A stretch of DNA of 52,196 nucleotides, taken from positions 1-52,196 of the forward strand of contig DFBX01000113.1 in assembly GCA_002366795.1 (NCBI GenBank), given 5' to 3'. The first letter of the stretch is position 1; every line of letters begins with the position of its first letter. The position numbers and the translations under genes were made by a program. This DNA comes from Rhodobacteraceae bacterium UBA3069 (GTDB lineage: Bacteria; Pseudomonadota; Alphaproteobacteria; Rhodobacterales; Rhodobacteraceae). Below the pieces are notes generated by a model. That model saw nothing but the letters and a program-made list of their open reading frames with translations. It was not told the origin of the DNA and ran no database searches. This document shows positions 25,666 through 32,730 of the stretch, piece by piece.

Positions 25666-25814
25666 CTGTGCTGTCCCTTGTCCCGTTGCCCAGCACCCTA
25701 TGGCGCGATTTAGCAAGGGGCAAGCAGGCGGTGTGATGACGTGGCGCACAAGTGCTGATTTGACGGGGCGCGCGCAGCGTTGCACCTTGCTGCAAACATC
25801 AAAGGAACGCGCCC

Positions 25815-26411
25815 ATGCCCGCATTGAAACCCACCGCCTTTTACGGCGAGGTCACCTATCTGGGCCGCGTCGCCCGCCGCGACGAAACACTGCGGTCCGA
25901 CCGTATGGAAGTCGTGCTGGCCACATGGGCCGGTGTTGCGGGCGAGGAGCATGGCGGCATCAACCGCCCCTCGTGCAGCCGCGTTCTGGCACAACACCCG
26001 CGCGGCACCACCATCCGCAATACCCGCCAGTTCAGCATCCTGTCCGAGGAGGAGCTTGCGCAGATCGCGGAAAAGATGGGCGTGGCGCAGATCGACCCGT
26101 CATGGGTCGGTGCCTCGATCTGCCTGCGGGGGCTGCCGGACCTGACGCATCTGCCGCCGTCCTCGCGGTTGCAATCGGACAGTGGCACGACGCTGGTGGT
26201 GGATATGGAAAACCGCCCCTGCACCCTGCCGATCGAGGAAATCGCCCGCGAATATCCCGAGGAGGCGCGCCGTTTCAAGGCCGCTGCCAGGAACCTGCGC
26301 GGCATCACCGCGTGGACCGAGCGCGAAGGCCCGCTGAAAATCGGCGAGCGGTTGCGCCTGCACATCCCCGATCAGCGCGTCTGGAACCATCTTGAAGGCA
26401 CCCGCGCCTGA
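25815..26411 (+). CDS. MOSC domain-containing protein
   Basis: A 198-residue protein covering a single MOSC domain, the fold shared by molybdenum-cofactor sulfurase C-terminal domains and the YiiM and mARC proteins. The likely sulfur- or cofactor-binding cysteine is in GINRPSCSRVLAQHPRG near residue 55, and RNTRQFSILSEEELAQIAE and WVGASICLRGLPDLTHLPPS follow the family order. Such stand-alone MOSC proteins are thought to take part in metal-sulfur cluster or molybdo-enzyme chemistry; the exact role is unknown. The ATG at 25815 follows AAAGGAACGCG. A single gene, 170 bp before fhs. Confidence 0.87.
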   Translation: MPALKPTAFYGEVTYLGRVARRDETLRSDRMEVVLATWAGVAGEEHGGINRPSCSRVLAQHPRGTTIRNTRQFSILSEEELAQIAEKMGVAQIDPSWVGASICLRGLPDLTHLPPSSRLQSDSGTTLVVDMENRPCTLPIEEIAREYPEEARRFKAAARNLRGITAWTEREGPLKIGERLRLHIPDQRVWNHLEGTRA

Positions 26412-26581
26412 CCCTGTTTCCCGACCGTTTTTCCGAACCCTATCGGCTCCTTGCTGCGCCTATTGGAAACCGGCGTGCCGCATCCGCGCCGTTCACTGAT
26501 GCAAATGGGTCGAAAACGGCCCCTTGGGCAGTTCCTGCCCGCGCTATCCAAGGCTATGTAACCTTGAGGGAGGAACCCACC

Positions 26582-28246
26582 GTGACCGACATCGAAATCG
26601 CCCGCGCCGCGAAGAAAAAACCGATCATGGAGGTGGGAGCAGCCCTTGGCATCCCTGATGAACACCTGCTGCCTTACGGCCATGACAAGGCAAAGGTCGG
26701 CCAGGATTTCATCCGCTCGCTGAAAGGGCGTGAAGATGGCAAGCTGATCCTTGTGACAGCGATTAACCCGACCCCTGCGGGCGAGGGCAAGACCACCACC
26801 ACCGTGGGGCTTGGCGACGGGTTGAACAGGATCGGCAAGAATGCCGCGATCTGTATCCGCGAGGCATCGCTTGGGCCGAATTTCGGCATGAAGGGCGGCG
26901 CGGCAGGGGGCGGATATGCCCAGGTCGTCCCGATGGAGGAGATGAACCTGCATTTCACCGGTGATTTCCACGCCATCACCTCGGCGCACAACCTGTTGTC
27001 GGCGCTGATCGACAACCATATCTATTGGGGCAATGCTCTGGAAATCGACGAACGCCGCGTGACATGGAAACGGGTGATGGACATGAACGACCGCGCTTTG
27101 CGGGATATCGTGACCTCGCTTGGTGGTGTGTCCAATGGCTTTCCCCGCCAGACGGGGTTCGACATTACCGTGGCGTCCGAGGTGATGGCGATCTTGTGCC
27201 TTTCGCGCGATCTGGCCGATTTGCAGGACCGTCTGGGCCGCATCGTCGTGGCCTATCGGCGCGACCGCAGCCCGATCTATTGCCGCGATCTGAAAGCTGA
27301 TGGCGCGATGACCGTGCTGCTGAAGGATGCGATGCAGCCGAACCTTGTGCAGACGCTGGAAAACAACCCGGCCTTCGTGCACGGCGGCCCGTTTGCGAAC
27401 ATCGCCCATGGCTGCAATTCGGTGATCGCCACAACCACGGCGCTGAAACTGGCCGATTACGTGGTGACCGAGGCCGGCTTTGGCGCCGATCTGGGGGCTG
27501 AGAAATTCTTTGACATCAAGTGCCGCAAGGCGGGGCTGGAACCTGCGGCGGCGGTGATCGTCGCCACCATCCGCGCCATGAAGATGAACGGCGGCGTGGC
27601 CAAGGCCGATCTGGATGCGGAGAACGTCGAAGCGGTGCAGGACGGCTGCCCGAACCTTGGCCGTCACATCGCCAACGTCAAAGGCTTCGGCGTGCCGGTG
27701 GTGGTGGCGATCAACCACTTCTCGGGCGATACCGAGGCCGAGGTGAAGGCGGTGCAGGACTACGTGGCGCAGCAAGGGGCCGAGGCCATCGTCAGCCGCC
27801 ACTGGGCCGACGGCAGTGCCGGTGCCGAGGATCTGGCCCGCAAGGTGGTGGAACTGACCGAAAGCGCGTCTCACTTCGCGCCGCTTTACCCCGACGAAAT
27901 GCCCCTGTTCCAGAAGATCGAAACCATCGCCAAGCGCATCTACCACGCCGACGAGGTTCTGGCCGACAACAAGATCCGCGACCAGCTGCGTGCGTGGGAA
28001 GATGAAGGGTATGGCGATTTGCCGATCTGCATGGCGAAAACGCAATATTCGTTTTCCACCGATCCGACCTTGCGCGGTGCGCCGACCGGCCATTCCGTGC
28101 CGGTGCGCGAAGTGCGCCTGTCGGCCGGGGCCGGTTTCATCGTGGTGATCTGCGGCGAGATCATGACCATGCCGGGCCTGCCCCGCGTTCCATCGGCCGA
28201 GGCGATCGGCCTGAACGATGAAGGTCTGGTCGAAGGGCTGTTTTAA
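26582..28246 (+). CDS. fhs: Formate--tetrahydrofolate ligase
   Basis: ATP-dependent enzyme that joins formate to tetrahydrofolate to give 10-formyl-THF; with FolD it connects formate to the one-carbon pool. The 554-residue protein has the nucleotide-binding block NPTPAGEGKTTTTVGLGDGL (residues 62-81), the folate-site segments NFGMKGGAAGGGYAQVVPME and HFTGDFHAITSAHNLLSA, and VREVRLSAGAGFIV near the end. The start is a GTG at 26582, fixed by GAGGGAGGAA upstream. It is followed by folD after 117 bp, with two hairpins between. No riboswitch was recognised in the 170-bp leader. Confidence 0.96.
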   Translation: MTDIEIARAAKKKPIMEVGAALGIPDEHLLPYGHDKAKVGQDFIRSLKGREDGKLILVTAINPTPAGEGKTTTTVGLGDGLNRIGKNAAICIREASLGPNFGMKGGAAGGGYAQVVPMEEMNLHFTGDFHAITSAHNLLSALIDNHIYWGNALEIDERRVTWKRVMDMNDRALRDIVTSLGGVSNGFPRQTGFDITVASEVMAILCLSRDLADLQDRLGRIVVAYRRDRSPIYCRDLKADGAMTVLLKDAMQPNLVQTLENNPAFVHGGPFANIAHGCNSVIATTTALKLADYVVTEAGFGADLGAEKFFDIKCRKAGLEPAAAVIVATIRAMKMNGGVAKADLDAENVEAVQDGCPNLGRHIANVKGFGVPVVVAINHFSGDTEAEVKAVQDYVAQQGAEAIVSRHWADGSAGAEDLARKVVELTESASHFAPLYPDEMPLFQKIETIAKRIYHADEVLADNKIRDQLRAWEDEGYGDLPICMAKTQYSFSTDPTLRGAPTGHSVPVREVRLSAGAGFIVVICGEIMTMPGLPRVPSAEAIGLNDEGLVEGLF

Positions 28247-28267
28247 GCCCCGGGCCGAGGCTAAGAA

Positions 28268-28325
28268 GGCCGCGCAGAGGGGGCGGACCCCTCTGTGCGG
28301 CCTGCGCCCCCTTATGGGGGTGCGC
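28268..28325. other. Twin GC-rich hairpins between fhs and folD
   Basis: First hairpin: GGCCGCGCAGAGGGG (28268-28282) against CCCCTCTGTGCGGCC (28288-28302), 15 pairs with one G-U. Second, directly after: GCGCCCCC (28304-28311) against GGGGGTGCGC (28316-28325) with one bulge and a TTAT loop. Neither has a T-run. They may stabilise the fhs mRNA, pause polymerase, or be an old repeat. folD keeps its own ribosome site beyond them. Confidence 0.5.
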
Positions 28326-28363
28326 GGCACCAGATAGATAAGTAACAGCAAGGAGAGATGCCC

Positions 28364-29266
28364 ATGGCTGCGGATCTGATCGACGGAAAGGCCTTTGCGG
28401 CGGATGTGCGGGGCCGGGTGGCCACGCAGGTGGCGCGGCTGCAAGAGGTGCATGGCATCACGCCGGGACTGGCCGTCGTGCTGGTCGGCGAAGACCCGGC
28501 CAGCCAAGTTTATGTTAAGAACAAGGGCATCCAGACGAAAGAGGCCGGCATGGCCTCGTTCGAGCATAAGCTGGACGCGGGTGTCGCCGAGGCGGACCTG
28601 CTGGCCCTTATCGCGGATCTGAACGCCGATCCGGTCGTGCATGGCATTTTGGTGCAGTTGCCGCTGCCTAGTCACCTTGATGAATCCCTCGTCATAAACG
28701 CGATTGATCCCGCGAAAGATGTGGATGGCTTTCACATTTCGAATGTCGGGCTGTTGGCAACGGGGCAAAAGGCGATGGTGCCCTGCACCCCCCTTGGCTG
28801 CCTGATGATGCTGCGCGACCGCCATGGTGATCTGTCAGGAATGGAGGCCGTGGTGGTTGGCCGGTCGAACATCGTGGGCAAGCCGATGGCGCAACTGCTG
28901 CTGCGCGACAGCTGCACCGTGACCATTGCCCATTCGCGCACCAAGGATATCGAAGACGTGGTGCGCCGCGCTGATATCGTCATTGCCGCGGTGGGCCGCG
29001 CCCAGATGGTGCCGGGCGATTGGATCAAGCCGGGCGCGACCGTGATCGACGTGGGCATCAACCGTATCCCCGCCCCCGAAAAGGGCGAGGGCAAGACACG
29101 GCTGGTGGGGGACGTGGATTTCGACTCGGCCGCGGCTGTGGCAGGGGCGATCACTCCCGTGCCGGGCGGCGTTGGTCCCATGACCATCGCCTGCCTGCTG
29201 GCCAACACGCTGACCGCCTGCTGCCGCGCAAACGGACTGGCAGAGCCGGAGGGGTTGACGGCGTAA
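28364..29266 (+). CDS. folD: Methylenetetrahydrofolate dehydrogenase/cyclohydrolase
   Basis: Bifunctional enzyme interconverting methylene-THF, methenyl-THF and 10-formyl-THF with NADP. The 300-residue protein has Tyr50 and Lys54 in SQVYVKNKGIQTKEAGM, the active-site aspartate segment NAIDPAKDVDGFH, PCTPLGCLMML, and the nucleotide-binding loop VVGRSNIVGKPMAQLLL. All of these are intact. Two ATGs six bases apart are possible starts; I chose 28364 because AGGAG lies eight bases before it, while it is only two bases before 28358. With fhs it forms a formate/THF module, probably one transcript. Confidence 0.95.
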   Translation: MAADLIDGKAFAADVRGRVATQVARLQEVHGITPGLAVVLVGEDPASQVYVKNKGIQTKEAGMASFEHKLDAGVAEADLLALIADLNADPVVHGILVQLPLPSHLDESLVINAIDPAKDVDGFHISNVGLLATGQKAMVPCTPLGCLMMLRDRHGDLSGMEAVVVGRSNIVGKPMAQLLLRDSCTVTIAHSRTKDIEDVVRRADIVIAAVGRAQMVPGDWIKPGATVIDVGINRIPAPEKGEGKTRLVGDVDFDSAAAVAGAITPVPGGVGPMTIACLLANTLTACCRANGLAEPEGLTA

Positions 29267-29284
29267 GCCCTGGGCGGCTTGGTA

Positions 29285-29707
29285 TCAGCCACCGAAGGCG
29301 GGGCCGAACAGCCCCGCCAATACCACGTCATACATGATGCGACCGGGCAGCAGGGTGAAAACCCCCGCGCCCGCCAGCGCGCCCCATGTCAACCCCAGCA
29401 TGATCTTGCGGTGCCGCGCCACCCGGCACTGACGGATCGCGACAATGGCCCCCACAAGCGAGAACAGCGCCACCAGCGACAGCAGGTGGATAGGCGAGAA
29501 CGGCCCGACCAGCCGGATGTCATGTACCCAAAAGCTGGACAGCGCCACTGCCGCCATCAATGTCGCCCATGCCCACCCCATCCGCTTGTGCAGGTCCGAC
29601 CCGTGCGGCAGTGAAAATATAACCACCGTCAGCGGCATCAGCGCCATGGCGGCGAAAGCGTGGATCTGGATCGGCAGGGCGGCGTTCAAAAGCGGGGCAA
29701 GGGTCAT
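29285..29707 (-). CDS. DUF2306 family membrane protein
   Basis: A 140-residue protein with four hydrophobic helices (IHAFAAMALMPLTVVIFSLP, WATLMAAVALSSFWV, IHLLSLVALFSLVGAIVAI, MLGLTWGALAGAGVFTLLP) and the conserved loops LHKRMGWAW and RHRKIMLGL, which mark the DUF2306 (YozB-like) family. Histidines in the first and third helices hint at heme or metal binding, but no function is established. The ATG at 29707 follows AAAAGG. It converges on folD and diverges from the LytTR regulator 114 bp away. Confidence 0.8.
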   Translation of the reverse strand: MTLAPLLNAALPIQIHAFAAMALMPLTVVIFSLPHGSDLHKRMGWAWATLMAAVALSSFWVHDIRLVGPFSPIHLLSLVALFSLVGAIVAIRQCRVARHRKIMLGLTWGALAGAGVFTLLPGRIMYDVVLAGLFGPAFGG

Positions 29708-29821
29708 CGTATGGCCTTTTCGGTCTAGAGGTTGGCGGCAGATGCCTGATGCCCCCAGCCGTGCCAGAGTGCCTTTTGACGGCTCAACCTTCCTTGCGCA
29801 AAAGCACTGTTCCCTTCGCGA

Positions 29822-30596
29822 ATGACCCAAGTCGACACCCCCATGTCATCCACGCTGCGTCAACGACGCGCGGCAAGATGGACCTATCCGGTCATCATCT
29901 GGCTTGTTCTGACGGTTCTGGCGACGCTGGCCGGGCCTTTCGGCACCTATGACCTGCTGGACCTTGTGCCGCGCCTTGCCTACTGGGGCCTGATTGTCGG
30001 CCTTTCTATCGTTTTCAATTACGTGTTGATGCAGCTGGTGCGGGGCGCAGCGCAGGCGGCTGCCGGGGCGCATGGCCTATGCGGTGGTGCTGGCGGTTGC
30101 GATCCATGGGATCAACCGCCTGGTTTTTGCCCGTTGGGGCGGGTGGCCCGATTTTCTATGGCTCGCCCTTGTCGTGATGGTGGTGGGCGCTGCGATCGAG
30201 GCGGCGCTGTTCTACTTGCGTCCCGACCCGACGCCCCTGCCGCAGCCCGATGCACCGGACCCGACCGAAGGTTTCCTACGCCGCGTCCCACTGGACAAAC
30301 GCGGTGCGCTGATCCGGCTGGAAGCGCAGGACCATTACTTGAATGTCGTCACCACGATGGGCGACGCGCTGATCCTGATGCGCATGGCGGATGCCGCGGC
30401 TGAACTGGTCCGTGCCCATGGAATGCGCGTGCATAGGTCGCATTGGGTGGCCATCGACCGGGTGATCGGCCACCACCGCCGCGACGGGCGCGATTTCCTG
30501 ATGACATCGGACGAGGCCGAGGTGCCGGTCAGCCGGTCCTTCCGCCCGGCGGTCAAGGCGGCGGGGCTGATCGCGCAACGGGGCTGGCGGCCCTAG
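29822..30596 (+). pseudogene. Membrane-anchored LytTR regulator, frameshifted
   Basis: Gene for a protein with an N-terminal membrane domain and a C-terminal LytTR DNA-binding domain. The first part (WTYPVIIWLVLTVLATLAGP to FNYVLMQLVRGA) and the second part (RLPGRMAYAVVLAVAIHGIN onward) are in different frames; one extra base between about 30041 and 30056 separates them. The LytTR domain is intact: RLEAQDHYLNVVTTMGDALI, RVHRSHWVAIDRVIG, EVPVSRSFRPAVKAAGL. Corrected, the protein has about 257 residues and aligns along its length with the 271-residue regulator at 31224-32039. Start uncertain (29822 or 29843; no clear ribosome site). The shift may be real decay or a sequence error. It overlaps the thioesterase tail by 4 bp. 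Confidence 0.8.
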
Positions 30597-31012
30597 GCGG
30601 GAACCGGCACCATCGTGCCTTGCATCACTGCCACCAGTTTTTCGTGATCGCCGTCAATGGCGACAACCTCGGCCGTGACCACGACCAATCGCCGCCCCGG
30701 TTTCACCACCTGCCCTGTCGCGCGCAGCCGCTGCCCCCGCGCGGGGGCAGTCAGGTTGATCTTGATCTCGGCGGTGACGACCTCGGCGTCTTCGGGCAGC
30801 ATGGTCAGGGCGGCATAGCCAGCCGCCGTATCGCCAAGCGCAAAGCTGAGCGCAGCGTGGCCATGCCCCTGCTGCTGTGTCGCCAGCGGCAGGATCGGCG
30901 CTTCGATCACAACGCGCCCTTGCCCGGTCTCGACCAGCCGCGCGCCCAGTGTCTGCATCATCGCCTGCTTTGCGAAACTGGCCGCGATCCGGTCGCTGTG
31001 TTCCCCTGTCAT
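30593..31012 (-). CDS. PaaI family thioesterase (hotdog fold)
   Basis: A 139-residue hotdog-fold protein of the PaaI/YbdB type, which hydrolyse acyl- or aryl-CoA thioesters. The active-site region is QQQGHGHAALSFALGDTAAG (about 46-65), in which the family's HGG is replaced by HGHA and the conserved Asp is present. KINLTAPARGQRLRATGQVV is the strand that follows. The start at 31012 lies in front of TGEHSDRIAASFAKQAMM. The gene is caught between two LytTR regulators that run on the other strand and overlaps the first by four bases. The substrate is unknown. Confidence 0.87.
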   Translation of the reverse strand: MTGEHSDRIAASFAKQAMMQTLGARLVETGQGRVVIEAPILPLATQQQGHGHAALSFALGDTAAGYAALTMLPEDAEVVTAEIKINLTAPARGQRLRATGQVVKPGRRLVVVTAEVVAIDGDHEKLVAVMQGTMVPVPA

Positions 31013-31223
31013 GGCTGCTCCCTTGGTATCTTGCCGGGTTGGAAATACTGTGGCGCGGGCAACGGTGATGCAACAGGTTGACGTTACGATAGGTCAAGGG
31101 CAAGCGTGAAACAGGTACCCAAAGACCGGCAGCATTTGCATCCGCAATACTTGTGCTTTCATGGTATGTTCAGTTAACAGTCAGAATTAGAAGGGTTTTT
31201 GGCATACGAGTCAGGCAAGATCA

Positions 31224-32039
31224 GTGTTGTTAAAGTCGGTTTTTCAAAAGGTTCTGTCCGAATTGCGATCCGGTCTGGTGATTGCAATCGCACTGTTGTT
31301 GACGGTGGCTGCGGCGATTGCCGGACCTTTCAACACCTTTATCGCCTTCAGCATGGGCGAGCGCGCGATCTACTGGGGGTTGGTCGTTACGATTTCGCTG
31401 GTCCTGTCCTTCGTGATCCGAATCACGATCAGCGAGGTGATGAAGGATGCGCCCTATTGGCAACGCGCCGTGCTACTGGTGGCCGCGATGACGCTGATTC
31501 TGACGCCGGTTCTTGTGATCATGAACGAAGTCGGCCTGCGGGGGCGTGGGCTGGAACACCTCCCATTCTGGCGTCTTGCACTGTTCGTGGCGGCCATTTC
31601 CAGTTTGGTCATCATTGTCCGCTATTTCGTGGAAATCAGCAAAGAGGTGCCATCCACCGTGGCCACGCCCACAGTCGCCGCACAGGCAGCGGACCAAACT
31701 GCGGACCAGGCAGCGGCTCCTCCGCCGCGCCTTCACGCCCGGCTTCCCGAGGGCCATTATGGCCTTATCCACCGGCTGAGCGCGGATGACCATTTCGTTC
31801 TGGTGCATACCGAAAACGGTGCCCACCAGGTGCGGATGCGGTTTGCGGACGCGATTGCAGAGATGGACAACGTGATCGGTTACTGCACGCATCGCTCTCA
31901 TTGGGTCGTGGCCACGGCGATCGAAGGGGTCGAGCGTGAGGGGGCAAAGCTGTTCTTGTGCATCAGCGGCGGCGCGCGGGTGCCAGTCAGCCGGAAATAT
32001 CGCCCGAGGCTAGAGGCCGCAGGGCAGATCGACCTTTAG
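31224..32039 (+). CDS. Membrane-anchored LytTR family regulator
   Basis: A 271-residue protein with four membrane helices in the first 150 residues (SGLVIAIALLLTVAAAIAGP, AIYWGLVVTISLVLSFVIRI, AVLLVAAMTLILTPVLVIM, LALFVAAISSLVIIVRYFV), an Ala/Thr-rich linker, and a LytTR domain (LIHRLSADDHFVLVHTENGA, YCTHRSHWVVATAIEGVERE, RVPVSRKYRPRLEAAG). It should bind DNA from the membrane and sense an envelope or lipid cue; there is no receiver domain and no linked kinase. The GTG at 31224 is the best start I can see, with TTG at 31227 as alternative. Its stop overlaps the pdeM stop by 4 bp. It is a paralogue of the frameshifted gene upstream. Confidence 0.85.
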   Translation: MLLKSVFQKVLSELRSGLVIAIALLLTVAAAIAGPFNTFIAFSMGERAIYWGLVVTISLVLSFVIRITISEVMKDAPYWQRAVLLVAAMTLILTPVLVIMNEVGLRGRGLEHLPFWRLALFVAAISSLVIIVRYFVEISKEVPSTVATPTVAAQAADQTADQAAAPPPRLHARLPEGHYGLIHRLSADDHFVLVHTENGAHQVRMRFADAIAEMDNVIGYCTHRSHWVVATAIEGVEREGAKLFLCISGGARVPVSRKYRPRLEAAGQIDL

Positions 32040-32698
32040 CGCGGCATCGGCATGGGCAGCGCGCGCGGCCCTGTCAGCACGGCGCGCGCCCTTGGCCCCA
32101 TCAGCCGCGACAGCGCCGGGTCGGATGTGCGCAGACCGCCCGTATAGGTGCCGAACGCGGGCAGAATGACCCGGCGCTCATCATACAGAAAACAAGGCCG
32201 CGCCGCGCCCGCGCCCTTCACGGGCAGCTTTGCTTTCGGGTGGTAATGTCCTGAAATTTCACCCGTTTCCGGTGTTGCGATGTGGCGGAAAACCAGCGTC
32301 GCTAGGGTCAGTTCGGCCAAGTGCGCGCTGGACAGGGGCAGCGGGCCGGGGTCGTGGTTGCCCTCGATCCAGACCCATTCCCGGCCCGATTGCAAGCGGG
32401 TCAGCCAGTCCTGCACCTGGATCGCTACGGCGCGGCCCGCCTCCATGTCGTCGAAGGTATCGCCAAGGCAGATGACGCGGGTGGGGGAAAGCGCCTCGAT
32501 CTCGGATTGCAGGCGTTGCAGGGTATCCTGCACCTCGTACGGGGGGATCTGGAGGCCCGCGCGGCGCGCCATCCGTTCGGCCTTGCCCAGGTGCAGGTCG
32601 GATACCGTCAGCGTGCGCGCCTTGGCCCACCACAGGGCGCCCGAGGGGCGGGCGGTCAGGGTGCAGCCCTGGAATTCGAAATGATGAGAGGCGTCCAT
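32036..32698 (-). CDS. pdeM: Ligase-associated DNA damage response endonuclease PdeM
   Basis: Calcineurin-like metallophosphoesterase found with LigD-type ligase, an Lhr-like helicase and an MBL-fold exonuclease in the ligase-associated DNA damage module. The 220-residue protein shows the metal motifs in order: SDLHLGK, CLGDTFDD, EGNHDPG and GHYHPKAK. The family start FEFQGCTLTARPSGALWWAKA supports the ATG at 32698; a TTG at 32734 would overlap the helicase stop by four bases and is the alternative. It follows the helicase directly on the same strand, so both are one operon. Confidence 0.9.
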   Translation of the reverse strand: MDASHHFEFQGCTLTARPSGALWWAKARTLTVSDLHLGKAERMARRAGLQIPPYEVQDTLQRLQSEIEALSPTRVICLGDTFDDMEAGRAVAIQVQDWLTRLQSGREWVWIEGNHDPGPLPLSSAHLAELTLATLVFRHIATPETGEISGHYHPKAKLPVKGAGAARPCFLYDERRVILPAFGTYTGGLRTSDPALSRLMGPRARAVLTGPRALPMPMPR

Positions 32699-32730
32699 GG
32701 CGCAGGGGATGGCAGGGCGCGGGCGGGCGG

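Noticed and set aside
26412..26581. Folate- or purine-sensing riboswitch in the fhs leader
   Set aside because: No match to the conserved core of THF or ZTP riboswitches could be found by eye; a covariance search would be needed to exclude it fully.
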